Positions 17,641 to 26,916 are shown, counted from the stretch's first letter. The stretch: DNA of 64,000 bases from Weeksella massiliensis (GCA_000751595.1 CCMH01000005.1:62001-126000), one strand, 5' to 3'. Translations and numbers: made by a program. Notes: generated from the sequence alone by a model not told the origin.

Positions 17641-20600
17641 ATGAAATACAGCGAATCACAATTAGAACAAGCTTTTATTAGCCTTTTGGAAACAGAAGGC
17701 TATACCTATATTGATGGAAAACAGTTGCAAAGAAGTTCAAATCAAGAAGTATTGATTAAGGAAGATTTGCGCGCGTTTTTACAAAATCGTTATGAAGATT
17801 TAGAAGAAATAGAATTGGAAAGCATTACTAATGAATTGGCGTTTCAATCGACTTCGAATCTGTACGAATCTAATAAATACATTTGTAAATTATTGGCCGA
17901 TGGATTTATTTTTAAACGTAACAACCCACAAAAAAAGGATTTACATATACGATATATCGATTGTGATTCGGTAGACAATAACACATTTAAAATTGTCAAT
18001 CAACTCGAAATTCAAGGAATCGAATTGCGAATTCCTGATTTGATTTTATACATCAATGGAATTCCTGTCGTGGTTTTTGAATTTAAAACCGCTATTGAAG
18101 AGGAAATTACCATTCATGATGCGTACAAGCAATTAACGACACGTTACAAAAGAGATATCCCCGAACTATTGAAATACAATGTGTTTTGTGTGATTAGTGA
18201 TGGGGTGAATAACAAAGCCGGAACAGTATTTTCTCCTTACGAATTTTACTACGGTTGGAATAAAATTACTGGAGTAGAAAAGAAAGCCTTAACAGGAATT
18301 GAAACTACGACTTCTTTGGTGCAAGGCATGTTGAATCAAACACGATTGGTTGATATTATTCATCATTTTGTATTGTTTCCTGACAATTCTAAAAGAGAAG
18401 ATAAAATTCTGTGTCGCTATCCGCAATATTATGCGGCCAATAAGTTGTATCAAAACATCTTAGTCCACCGTAAACCACAAGGCGATGGTAAAGGAGGAAC
18501 GTATTTTGGCGCAACAGGTTGTGGGAAAAGTTATACCATGTTGTATCTTTCTCGTTTGTTGATGCGTTCCACCGATTTTGCAAGTCCAACGATTATTATC
18601 ATTTCCGATCGTACCGATTTAGACGATCAATTGTCTAAAGATTTTACCAATGCAAAAGATTTTATTGGCGATGAAACCATTATCAATATTGAATCGAGAG
18701 CCGATTTGCGCGCACGTTTGCGTGGTAGAGAAAGTGGTGGTGTGTTTTTAACTACGGTTCAGAAATTTGCCGAAGATGCTGAAATCTTATCCAATCGCAC
18801 CAATATTATTTGTATTTCGGATGAAGCGCATCGATCGCAAGTCAATTTGGATCTAAAAGTGACTATTGATCACGAGAAAAAAACGGTAAACAAATCGTAT
18901 GGTTTTGCTAAATATTTGCACGATTCGTTACCGAATGCAACTTATGTAGGATTTACAGGAACCCCTATCGACAAAACCTTAGAAGTGTTTGGAGATGTGG
19001 TGGATCAATATACGATGTTTGAATCGGTAAATGATGAAATTACAGTTCGTTTGGTTTATGAAGGAAGAGCAGCTAAAGTCAATTTAGATTACAATAAAGT
19101 TCAAGAAATTGAACAATATTACGAAAATGCAGTAGCCGAAGGCGCTTCTGAATATCATGTAGAAGCCAGTCAGAAAGCGATTGCAAAAATGGAAGTGGTA
19201 TTAGGAGATACCGACCGAATCAAAGCTATTGCACAAGATTTTATTGATCATTACGAAAAGCGTATCGCAGAAAAAGCTACGGTAGCAGGAAAAGTGATGT
19301 TTGTTTGTGCTTCTCGCACCATTGCATATAAATTGTACCAAGAAATTTTAGCGTTGCGTCCGGAATGGGGCGAATTGCAATTGGCGGAAGATTTATCAGA
19401 TAAAGAACGCAAGGAAATCAAACCTATTGAACGTGTGAAAATGGTAATGACACGTAATAAGGATGATGAAGAAAAATTATGGCATTTATTAGGCAATAAA
19501 GATGATCGAAAAGAATTGGATCGACAGTTTAAACAAATCAAATCCAACTTTAAAATTGCGATTGTCGTAGATATGTGGTTGACAGGATTCGATGTTCCCT
19601 TCTTAGATACCATTTATATTGATAAACCGTTACAAACGCACAATTTAATACAAACCATTTCTCGTGTCAATCGTAAATACGAAGGGAAACATCGCGGTTT
19701 GGTTGTGGATTATATCGGAATCAAAAAGAACTTGAACAAAGCGTTGGGCATGTTTAATAACCAAACGGCCGATGATGATTTTGAAGATTTAAAACAAGCT
19801 GAAATACTGGTTCGAGATCAAATGGATTTGTTACGTCAGTATTTCCATACGTTTGATGCCAAAGGATATTATGAAGGTAATCCTGTGGAACGTTTGCAAT
19901 GTTTACAAAAAGCATCAGAATTTGTGTTATTGACGGAAGAATCAGAAAAATTCTTTGTGAATGTAACCAAAAAATTGAAATCGTCTTACAACCTGGTGAG
20001 TGGTTCAGAGCTGTTTACTTACGAAGAAGTAGATGAAATACATTTCTATTTTGCAGTAAAATCTATTGTAGTAAAATTGACCAAAGGTGAAGCTCCAGAT
20101 ACTGAACAAATGAACGCTAAAGTAGCTAAAATGGTGGAAGAAGCGATTGTTTCTGAAGGTGTGGAAGAGATCTTTAAATTGGATGATAATAAAGCCAATG
20201 CCATTGATTTGTTTAACGACAAGTTTATCGAAAAAATATCCAATTTAGAATTACCAAATACCAAAATCAAAATTTTAGAACGCTTATTGAAGCAGACCAT
20301 CAACGATTTTAAAAAGATTAATAAGGTAAAAGGTCAAGACTTCTCAGAGCGTTTGCAAAGTATCGTTAATAGATACAACGAAAGAAGCGAAGATGAGGCT
20401 TTAAAGCAAGAAATTTCAGATGTAACAGCCGAACAGATGTTGGATTTGATTATCATGCTTCGTACAGAAATGGCTTCATTTGAAGACTTGGGTATTGATT
20501 ACGAAGAAAAAGCCTTCTACGATATTTTAGATGTAATCTGCAAACAATACGGTTTTGAGTTTGATAAAGAAAAGCTTTTAGAGTTGGCTAAAGAAATCAA

Positions 20601-20778
20601 AAAGATTGTAGATAATACAGCGAAATATCCAGATTGGAGTGACCGGGATGATATCAAGGCGCAATTGAAAATGGATATTATTGTGAAATTGCATCAATAC
20701 GGATATCCACCAATTACACAAGATGATGTGTACAAGAATGTATTAGAACAAGCAGAAAATTTTAAGAAGAATAGATGA
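17641..20778 (+). CDS. hsdR: Type I restriction endonuclease/translocase subunit HsdR (system 1)
   Basis: The 1045-residue protein has the usual order: an N-terminal PD-(D/E)xK nuclease (D in IPDLILYINGIPVVVFEFK, with E and K of EFK, about 131-149), then a superfamily 2 translocase with Walker A GATGCGKSYT (about 292), DEAH (about 393), GFTGTPI and the motif VI stretch ISRVNRKYEGKHRGLVVDY, and a C-terminal helical domain. It cuts unmodified DNA after ATP-driven translocation together with HsdM and HsdS. It is separated from hsdS by three genes and has its own operator-rich upstream region, so it is probably controlled apart from the methylase. It overlaps mcrB by 4 bp (ATGA). Confidence 0.97.
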   Translation: MKYSESQLEQAFISLLETEGYTYIDGKQLQRSSNQEVLIKEDLRAFLQNRYEDLEEIELESITNELAFQSTSNLYESNKYICKLLADGFIFKRNNPQKKDLHIRYIDCDSVDNNTFKIVNQLEIQGIELRIPDLILYINGIPVVVFEFKTAIEEEITIHDAYKQLTTRYKRDIPELLKYNVFCVISDGVNNKAGTVFSPYEFYYGWNKITGVEKKALTGIETTTSLVQGMLNQTRLVDIIHHFVLFPDNSKREDKILCRYPQYYAANKLYQNILVHRKPQGDGKGGTYFGATGCGKSYTMLYLSRLLMRSTDFASPTIIIISDRTDLDDQLSKDFTNAKDFIGDETIINIESRADLRARLRGRESGGVFLTTVQKFAEDAEILSNRTNIICISDEAHRSQVNLDLKVTIDHEKKTVNKSYGFAKYLHDSLPNATYVGFTGTPIDKTLEVFGDVVDQYTMFESVNDEITVRLVYEGRAAKVNLDYNKVQEIEQYYENAVAEGASEYHVEASQKAIAKMEVVLGDTDRIKAIAQDFIDHYEKRIAEKATVAGKVMFVCASRTIAYKLYQEILALRPEWGELQLAEDLSDKERKEIKPIERVKMVMTRNKDDEEKLWHLLGNKDDRKELDRQFKQIKSNFKIAIVVDMWLTGFDVPFLDTIYIDKPLQTHNLIQTISRVNRKYEGKHRGLVVDYIGIKKNLNKALGMFNNQTADDDFEDLKQAEILVRDQMDLLRQYFHTFDAKGYYEGNPVERLQCLQKASEFVLLTEESEKFFVNVTKKLKSSYNLVSGSELFTYEEVDEIHFYFAVKSIVVKLTKGEAPDTEQMNAKVAKMVEEAIVSEGVEEIFKLDDNKANAIDLFNDKFIEKISNLELPNTKIKILERLLKQTINDFKKINKVKGQDFSERLQSIVNRYNERSEDEALKQEISDVTAEQMLDLIIMLRTEMASFEDLGIDYEEKAFYDILDVICKQYGFEFDKEKLLELAKEIKKIVDNTAKYPDWSDRDDIKAQLKMDIIVKLHQYGYPPITQDDVYKNVLEQAENFKKNR

Positions 20779-23006
20779 TGAATTTAGATATTAAAAAACG
20801 TATAGATTCTATAGCACATCCTGAAGCTATTAAAGTATTTTTTAATTTTATCAATAAGTTTATTAAAGACAATTCTATCTCTGAAGATGATGAAAGATTT
20901 GTATTAAATGTAAGAAATGATTACAGAAAGAGGTTTTCTGTTAATTTGAATAGTCGACTGATTCTTTATGTAAAAGATGGATATGAGTTTGGTTTTATGA
21001 TCAATCAAGAAGACTGGAGTAATTTTAAAAATATTCCTTATCTAAAAAAAGAATCGTTTGAAAAACACGACCCTAATGCATTTCTTGTTTCATTTTCATT
21101 TGATAATCTAATTGATAATATAGATTTATTTACAAAATATTGGTTAAAATGCTGTAAAGAATATCTACCTAGCCAAGAAAAATCACAATACCGAAAATAT
21201 AATATTAAAGAGTTATATAAAATTGCTATGGATGATGAATTATTAAATGAATATTTAACTATAGATATAAAAAATATGACATTAAAGTTTTGTCAAATTA
21301 TTAATGAATTAAAAGTTTATTTATTAGGCGAAAATAATATTCTTAATAATTTTAAAATTTCTGAAGTAAAAGATAATTCTAGATGGGTATGGATAACAGA
21401 TAATCAAAATGGAATTGGAGATACGGTTGCTCATTATGAGATTATTACTAGAAAGAATAAAGTTTATACCGAAATACATTTTGAAGGTGACCAAAAATCA
21501 AAAGATTTTTTTTATAATCAATTAGATAAATTACCTGAAAATATTGAATGGTTCAAATGGCAAAATTCAAAAAGTATAAGATATAATACAGCTTTTGATA
21601 TAAATGATGAAAATTTAGTAGTAAATTTAGCTAAATCTTTACTCTATTTAGAAGAAAATATTGGTAATAAAGTCAGGGAAGTTAAAAATAAGCTCAGTTC
21701 ATCCTATATGTTAAATAAACATTTATCCATGAATAAAATACCTCTCAACCAAATCTTATACGGCCCTCCAGGTACAGGTAAAACGTATCATACAATTAAT
21801 AAGGCAATAGCTATTGCTAATCCTAAATTTGATTTGAAACAAGATAGAAGTTTAATTAAATCAGAGTATGAAAGATTGGTTAATGAAGGTCAAATTGTTT
21901 TTACAACGTTTCATCAAAGTATGACCTATGAAGATTTTATTGAAGGAATAAAGCCTTTAAAACCTGAGGCAGATGATGAATTTGTAAAATATGATGTTCA
22001 AAATGGAGTTTTTAAGACTATTGCTATTGAAACATCTTCAGAAGAAATCTCTAATGACAATTTCGAAAATGTTTATAATAAATTATTAAATGATATTGAC
22101 AATTCTGAATCTAAAAGTTTAGTTTTAGAAACGTTAGTTTATTCAAAAGAATTTACGATTTATAAAAATTCTAAAAATAATCTGAGATTCCATGCAAATA
22201 CAGAAAAAGCTAATGAAGGAGTAATAAGAAAAGAAATACTTGAACATTATTTGAGAACTGGAGAAACTCTTGATTGGTCATCATATACTAAAGCAGTTGC
22301 TCAATATATTTTAGATAATTATAATTATAATAAAAGTTATCAGAAACAAGATTCAAAAAATCATGTTTTAATTATCGACGAAATCAACCGTGGAAATGTT
22401 TCTCAGATTTTTGGGGAATTAATAACCTTGATCGAAGAAGATAAGCGTTTAGGAAATAAGGAAGCTTTAGAAGTGACTTTACCTTACAGTAAAGAAAAAT
22501 TTGGCGTACCATCAAACTTATACATCATTGGAACAATGAATACCGCAGACCGAAGCGTGGAAGCTTTGGATACTGCTTTAAGACGTCGTTTTGTTTTTGA
22601 AGAAATGCCTCCAAAATATGATCTAGAGGAATTACAGCAAGAATTATTTGGTTTTAAAGCAGGGGAGATTCTTAAAACGATTAATCAACGTATCGAAAAG
22701 TTATTGGATCGTGATCATCAAATTGGACATGCTTATTTCATTAATAAAAATGAATCAACGATTATCGACTCATTTTACAAAAACATTATTCCTTTGCTAC
22801 AAGAATATTTCTTTGGTGATTACGGTAAAATTGGGTTGGTTTTAGGTAGTGGTTTTATTAAGAAAATAGAGCAAAATTCTGTGTTTGCTAATTTTGAACA
22901 TTTGGATTATTCTCAATTCGAAGAAAAAGAATCATACGAAATTATCAACCATAAAAAAGATCGTACAGGTTTTTCTGAAGCAGTACAATTACTAATGAAT
23001 CGTTAG
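20775..23006 (+). CDS. mcrB: McrB-like AAA+ GTPase of a type IV restriction system
   Basis: The 743-residue protein has an N-terminal region of about 320 residues (a DUF-like DNA-binding part that I cannot classify) and a C-terminal McrB AAA+ domain. Motifs are Walker A GPPGTGKTYHT (about 330), Walker B IDEINRGNVSQIFGEL (about 533) and the McrB signature MNTADRSVEALDTALRRRF (about 591). McrB hydrolyses GTP and recognises modified cytosine in DNA. The ATG is inside the end of hsdR, so it is translated from the same mRNA; mcrC follows after one base. Confidence 0.93.
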   Translation: MMNLDIKKRIDSIAHPEAIKVFFNFINKFIKDNSISEDDERFVLNVRNDYRKRFSVNLNSRLILYVKDGYEFGFMINQEDWSNFKNIPYLKKESFEKHDPNAFLVSFSFDNLIDNIDLFTKYWLKCCKEYLPSQEKSQYRKYNIKELYKIAMDDELLNEYLTIDIKNMTLKFCQIINELKVYLLGENNILNNFKISEVKDNSRWVWITDNQNGIGDTVAHYEIITRKNKVYTEIHFEGDQKSKDFFYNQLDKLPENIEWFKWQNSKSIRYNTAFDINDENLVVNLAKSLLYLEENIGNKVREVKNKLSSSYMLNKHLSMNKIPLNQILYGPPGTGKTYHTINKAIAIANPKFDLKQDRSLIKSEYERLVNEGQIVFTTFHQSMTYEDFIEGIKPLKPEADDEFVKYDVQNGVFKTIAIETSSEEISNDNFENVYNKLLNDIDNSESKSLVLETLVYSKEFTIYKNSKNNLRFHANTEKANEGVIRKEILEHYLRTGETLDWSSYTKAVAQYILDNYNYNKSYQKQDSKNHVLIIDEINRGNVSQIFGELITLIEEDKRLGNKEALEVTLPYSKEKFGVPSNLYIIGTMNTADRSVEALDTALRRRFVFEEMPPKYDLEELQQELFGFKAGEILKTINQRIEKLLDRDHQIGHAYFINKNESTIIDSFYKNIIPLLQEYFFGDYGKIGLVLGSGFIKKIEQNSVFANFEHLDYSQFEEKESYEIINHKKDRTGFSEAVQLLMNR

Positions 23007-23007
23007 T

Positions 23008-24246
23008 ATGCAAAGTTTAGCAAATCTTATCACTGTTTTTGAGCATGAAAAGTTAATCTTTAATCTAAAAGATGAAAAAGAAAAGCAATTACACGATGCT
23101 TTAGAAATTTATCATGGAAATCAAACACCATTTTTTAAATTGATTAGGAATGGTGTGCAATTCAATGAACATGTCGGAATTATTCAAATAGGTAAAACAA
23201 CGATTGAAGTTTTACCAAAAGCGGATAAGTCGGGGGAAGATAAATGGCGTAAGTTATTAGTTGGAATGATAAAAACAGTCTGGGGATTTGATGTAAAATC
23301 AACTGGATCGAGTTCGCTTAAGTTAAAATCAAATTCAATCCTAGAACTCTATTTTGAATTGTTTTTATCTGAAGTAGAATACCTATTGCACAGAGGATTG
23401 ATTAAAAGATACCGTAAAACTGAAGGTAATCAAAATTCATTAAAAGGCGCTTTACAATTCTCAAAACATATTTCGCAGAACTTGGTTCACAAAGAACGAT
23501 TCTATGTAAAATATACACAATATTCGAACGAACATGCAATACACGAAATCTTATTCAAAACAATAAAATTGTTAGCTCAAATCAATTCAAATCCGTTATT
23601 AAAGGGTAGAATAGGGGCTTTGTGTTTGAACTTTCCTGAAATGAAAGAGATAAAAGTGAATGCTTCTACTTTTGATAAATTGGTTTTCGATCGAAAAAAT
23701 CAGCAGTATCAAACAGCTTTAGAAATTGCTAAACTATTGTTGCTGAATTATCATCCTGATATTTCAAAAGGTAGAAATAATGTTTTGGCTTTAATGTTTG
23801 ACATGAATAGTTTATGGGAGCAATTTATTTTGGTGACTTTAAAAAGAAAGCTGAAATCTCATCATGTTTTCTCACAAGTAACCAAGAATTTTTGGAAACC
23901 TAATTCAGGTTATTCATCTAAAATGCGACCTGATATTATCCTAAGTTGTAGAGATACTGGAGAAAACATTGTTTTAGATACGAAATGGAAAAATCTAAAC
24001 GGTTACAACCCTTCACCGGACGACCTTAGACAAATGTATGTTTACCATCGATTTTATCAAGCTAAAAAAGTAGCTCTTGTTTATCCTTCAGACAAACATT
24101 CTATTCAAAAGGGAAATTATTACAGTTCAGAATTACACAGTCAAATGTCCGTTAAAGAATGTAGCATAATGCAAATTGCAACAAATTCAGATATTAAGAT
24201 TTGGCAAGATAACATAGTTCTTCAAATAAAAGAATTTTTAGTTTAA
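23008..24246 (+). CDS. mcrC: McrC-like nuclease subunit of a type IV restriction system
   Basis: The 412-residue protein has the McrC pattern: an N-terminal region with GIIQIGKTTIEVLPK, a central helical region, and a C-terminal PD-(D/E)xK nuclease with D in KMRPDIILS and the D-x-K of VLDTKWKNL. McrC joins McrB hexamers and cuts DNA bearing methylated or otherwise modified bases. It is the last gene of the hsdR-mcrB-mcrC unit. Confidence 0.92.
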   Translation: MQSLANLITVFEHEKLIFNLKDEKEKQLHDALEIYHGNQTPFFKLIRNGVQFNEHVGIIQIGKTTIEVLPKADKSGEDKWRKLLVGMIKTVWGFDVKSTGSSSLKLKSNSILELYFELFLSEVEYLLHRGLIKRYRKTEGNQNSLKGALQFSKHISQNLVHKERFYVKYTQYSNEHAIHEILFKTIKLLAQINSNPLLKGRIGALCLNFPEMKEIKVNASTFDKLVFDRKNQQYQTALEIAKLLLLNYHPDISKGRNNVLALMFDMNSLWEQFILVTLKRKLKSHHVFSQVTKNFWKPNSGYSSKMRPDIILSCRDTGENIVLDTKWKNLNGYNPSPDDLRQMYVYHRFYQAKKVALVYPSDKHSIQKGNYYSSELHSQMSVKECSIMQIATNSDIKIWQDNIVLQIKEFLV

Positions 24247-24252
24247 TACTTC

Positions 24253-24293
24253 CGTTATTTCACACAAAACATATTAAAATGTATGAAATAACG
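24253..24293. terminator. Bidirectional terminator between mcrC and hipT
   Basis: Perfect 10-bp inverted repeat CGTTATTTCA (24253-24262) / TGAAATAACG (24284-24293) between convergent genes. The loop is long (21 bases) and there is no strong T run, so termination is only inferred. Confidence 0.45.
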
Positions 24294-24314
24294 AACATGT
24301 GTATTTAACTTTAG

Positions 24315-25289
24315 TTATTTTACTTTCTTCAGTCGAAGCTGATAACTTTGCAAATAATTACGTTTTAATTTTTCTGATAAATAAGATTTTTCAATTAAAT
24401 CTACCACTTGATCTTCTTTCGCAGTTAAATTTTGAAAAACTTTTATAATTGATTTTTCTGTCATTTCTGCATTCTCTCCCAATACCATCAATTGATCAAT
24501 AACTTTTCCTTTCGAGATAGATTTCGGTAATAATCCATCTTTTAAAGCAAAGTCAGTATCCTCAATATGAATTTTGGTATTTAGTAGATCATAAGTTGGA
24601 CTTAATTTAAAATCGCCTTGTTGAGTTTCTATTAAAGAAAAATTCTTCAGATGTGCATCTCCATTAGAAAACAGGTAATTGAAAACGATTAATGCAAATA
24701 ACTTAGGCGCTTCTACTTTCCAAGCTGGAACATATTTTTTCAAGGCATCAAATAACTCCAAATAATTTCCTTCGTATTTATATTGTTCGCCATTTGTTGC
24801 AGGTGATTTTCCTAATAAAGAAGCAAAATCCTCTACGGCTAATTTTTCACCATTTTCATTGTAATCAAAACGCTTCGTAAGATAAGCTGGACTTCCATCT
24901 TCAAAAAAAACTAACGCATTTTCTGCTGTTTCTATTTTAAAAATTTGTTTCGCGATTTGCATCGTTAAATGTTCATTTGCTGGTGCAAATTCACTATTTT
25001 TAGGTAAATCAGAAATTGGTTTCAGAATATATTGACCACTTTCGTTTTCATTGGTTAATCTTAGTTCTTTTCCATCAAGAATTAATGAATATTTTTCTTG
25101 AAATCCTGAGATTGAAATATGTGTTTGATTTTGGTTAAAACTACTTTTATCTTTACGATCAGTTGGCGAAGTGTAATTTAAAATTGGATCGACTTTTTTT
25201 CCATTAAACATCTTCTTTACTACAGTAGAACTGTAGGTATTAAAATTTTCTTTTAAAGAACCTGGACAATTTTTTATTTCAAACTTCAT
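24315..25289 (-). CDS. HipT-like serine/threonine kinase toxin (HipA C-terminal domain)
   Basis: The 324-residue protein matches the HipA kinase fold without the N-terminal subdomain. It has a glycine/serine loop in HISISGFQEKYSL, the ATP-binding Lys in YILKP, the catalytic loop FNYLFSNGDAHLKNFS and the metal site SPTYDLLNT. HipA-type kinases phosphorylate aminoacyl-tRNA synthetases and stop translation; HipT of E. coli targets TrpS. It is the third gene of a hipB-hipS-hipT operon, starting one base after the end of the small HipA-N gene. The split makes this a HipBST-type module and not a two-gene hipBA. Confidence 0.88.
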   Translation of the reverse strand: MKFEIKNCPGSLKENFNTYSSTVVKKMFNGKKVDPILNYTSPTDRKDKSSFNQNQTHISISGFQEKYSLILDGKELRLTNENESGQYILKPISDLPKNSEFAPANEHLTMQIAKQIFKIETAENALVFFEDGSPAYLTKRFDYNENGEKLAVEDFASLLGKSPATNGEQYKYEGNYLELFDALKKYVPAWKVEAPKLFALIVFNYLFSNGDAHLKNFSLIETQQGDFKLSPTYDLLNTKIHIEDTDFALKDGLLPKSISKGKVIDQLMVLGENAEMTEKSIIKVFQNLTAKEDQVVDLIEKSYLSEKLKRNYLQSYQLRLKKVK

Positions 25290-25290
25290 G

Positions 25291-25611
25291 CTAAACTCTT
25301 TCTATTGTTACTGCACCCACTGTATCTACTTTCGATACTTGTAATAATATTCCAAAAGCATCATCTTCATCAATCTTATATGTTTTACAAATCATACGTT
25401 TGTTTACCCCTTCTGGTAATAAATGATAGAAAAAAGGAAATAAAGCTTCTGATTTGAATTCAATTTGACTTTTAGGCAGCGTTAAACTTATCGACGGTTT
25501 TGAATCATCAGACAACCAATCTTCATTATAGATAAAATGAAAATTACCATTATCCAATTGCGTTAAAATCCCAGCCCTTTCTCCTTTGTATAAAATTTGA
25601 GCAATTCTCAT
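25291..25611 (-). CDS. HipS-like protein (HipA N-terminal subdomain)
   Basis: The 106-residue protein equals the N-terminal couple_hipA domain alone (YKGERAGILTQLDNGNFHFIYNEDWL, then LPEGVNKRMICK and DDAFGILLQVSKVDTVGAVTI). In tripartite HipBST systems the separate small subunit acts as antitoxin to the kinase. Its ATG overlaps the hipB stop as ATGA, indicating coupled translation. Confidence 0.85.
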   Translation of the reverse strand: MRIAQILYKGERAGILTQLDNGNFHFIYNEDWLSDDSKPSISLTLPKSQIEFKSEALFPFFYHLLPEGVNKRMICKTYKIDEDDAFGILLQVSKVDTVGAVTIERV

Positions 25612-25817
25612 GATTCGATAGATTTAACCTCTAATTTAATTTCTAATCCTAAGGCATCACACAACTTTTGAAGCGTTTCAAACGTTGGATTACCTTTACC
25701 ACTTTCAAATTGTTTTAATGTACGCAAACCAACACCTGAAATCTCAGCTAATGTTTCTTGTGATATCGCTAAAACCTTACGTCTTTCTTTGATTTGATTA
25801 ATTATTGATAGTGTCAT
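25608..25817 (-). CDS. HipB-like helix-turn-helix regulator
   Basis: The start is taken as ATG 25817 (MTLSIINQIKERRKVL); a GTG at 25826 would add three residues and lies in operator 1. The 69-residue product is a Cro/C1-type HTH (AISQETLAEISGVGLRTLKQFESGKGNPTFETLQKLCDALG). It probably represses its own operon through the three 16-bp sites upstream. In HipBST systems HipB is mainly the DNA-binding partner. Confidence 0.88.
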   Translation of the reverse strand: MTLSIINQIKERRKVLAISQETLAEISGVGLRTLKQFESGKGNPTFETLQKLCDALGLEIKLEVKSIES

Positions 25818-25947
25818 ATAATGCACTTTTAATGTGAATTTAGAAAGAAATTAGATACAAAACAAGAAAAGTGTGATAAATTGCACTTTTTGAAGAATAA
25901 TATTACTTTTTAATAAAGAATAAAAATAATAGTGCGACATATTGCAC
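25811..25947. promoter_or_regulatory. Three operators of the hip operon
   Basis: GTGTCATATAATGCAC (25811-25826, over the hipB start), GTGTGATAAATTGCAC (25871-25886) and GTGCGACATATTGCAC (25932-25947). They share GTGN9-10GCAC symmetry and are spaced 60 and 61 bp, close to six helical turns each, so a repressor could bind all on one face of the DNA. Confidence 0.75.
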
Positions 25948-26005
25948 TTTAACGTTTAATGATTAAATAACTAAAATGTTAAAATTTCAATAAAATCACT
26001 TCGTC

Positions 26006-26017
26006 AAAACTACACCT
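26006..26017. repeat. Right copy of the ACTACACCT repeat
   Basis: AAAACTACACCT is identical to the left sites at 9141 and 9183. It lies about 45 bp inside the right attachment repeat, fitting an arm-type site. Confidence 0.5.
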
Positions 26018-26059
26018 TAAAATATATAAATCATTATTTATCAATGATTTTAAACATGC

Positions 26060-26115
26060 TGCATCGGAAAATAAAATGGATAATAATAAAAACCTAACAA
26101 CTGCTTAATGTAGTA
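26060..26115. repeat. Right attachment site (attR) of the mnmE island
   Basis: This copy of the mnmE 3' end reads TGC ATC GGA AAA TAA (the CIGK codons with a synonymous Cys codon), then the same downstream sequence as at 9025-9072 with a 7-base deletion and a few substitutions. The terminator stem at 26088-26125 is decayed. The coding part upstream of the Cys codon does not match mnmE, so this is only the displaced end. It sets the island at about 17 kb. Confidence 0.8.
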
Positions 26116-26154
26116 ATATTAAGTTTCAGCTATAAAATACGTTTGTTTTTAACC

Positions 26155-26349
26155 TTACATAATAGTCTTTTGTTTTTTAACTGTGAGTACAACTCCTAAT
26201 ATATTAAAAGTCAAGAAAACTGGATAAAGAGTGAAAAAAGTAGAGTGGATTGATGTCAGTGATAAGCTTAACGCTAAAAACATATGAATGCAAGCAGTTA
26301 AAATCATTCCTATTGTTTCAATGGTAAAAAATGGATGAAATTTTTTCAT
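26155..26349 (-). CDS. Small membrane protein of unknown function
   Basis: The 64-residue frame starts at ATG 26349 (MKKFHPFFTIETIGM) and holds two hydrophobic segments (about 10-32 and 36-55) and a short basic tail (VKKQK). The even pattern and good start suggest a real gene, but nothing identifies its function. It lies between the attR repeat and the group II intron remnant. Confidence 0.5.
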   Translation of the reverse strand: MKKFHPFFTIETIGMILTACIHMFLALSLSLTSIHSTFFTLYPVFLTFNILGVVLTVKKQKTIM

Positions 26350-26620
26350 TTTGTTATTATTTTATTTTTTAATAATCATTTTAATTTCGCAGCTTTCTTT
26401 TTGGTTTATTGCTAACGAGCCGTGGCTTAGCAAAGTTTTGACTTGAATTGAGCGAAAGTTCAATTCAAAACAGAACGAAGTTAAAGCAATGAGCCTTTGT
26501 GTAAATTTATTAAAAAACAAATGCAACCAGCTTTTAGTGAAAAAAAGACAAGAAGTTGAATTGTGCATTTAACCTCGCAATACGTCATACTTGCTGTGAG
26601 GGATAAAACTTAGCTTTATC
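26350..26620. other. Gene-free stretch with an inverted repeat
   Basis: No convincing gene. At about 26443-26468 there is a hairpin TTGAATTG / CAATTCAA-like repeat around the bases AGCGAAAG. The surrounding words (GCTAACGAGCC, GCAATGAGCC) resemble no element I can name. Confidence 0.3.
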
Positions 26621-26775
26621 TGAGCTATATAGAAGATGATGGTAGGTTTATCGGTATTGACTTTCAAGAGTAGGTATCTAATCGCTTCATACGTATCAAG
26701 AGCCGTATGAGAGGAAACTTTCACGTACGGTTCTGAGAGAAGTTTGGGCTAAGCTTCCCAAAAAAGTTACCATTT
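26620..26775 (+). mobile_element. Group II intron 3' remnant (domains V and VI)
   Basis: The block at about 26699-26735 reads as a group II intron domain V: GAGCCGTATG, a GAAA-type loop (GAGGAAACTTTC) and CGTACGGTTC. A second short hairpin follows (about 26740-26765, GGGCTAAGCTTCCC), as expected for domain VI. No intron-encoded reverse transcriptase is present upstream, so this is the 3' end of a deleted intron. It sits about 600 bp after the attR repeat, upstream of the second type I system. Confidence 0.72.
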
Positions 26776-26916
26776 AAAACGAGAGAATAAATTAACATTC
26801 AAAATATAAAATTATCACGACACAATACGGCTTATAGGATTTTTACTTTTGATGAGGTTTAACAGATGTTTAATCAGACTTTATTAGTATTTTAGAACAA
26901 TTTTTTAGAGAAAATT

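Noticed and set aside
26380-26580. tRNA or rRNA fragment
   Set aside because: The words GCTAACGAGCC and GCAATGAGCC look RNA-like, but no cloverleaf or known rRNA stretch could be built.
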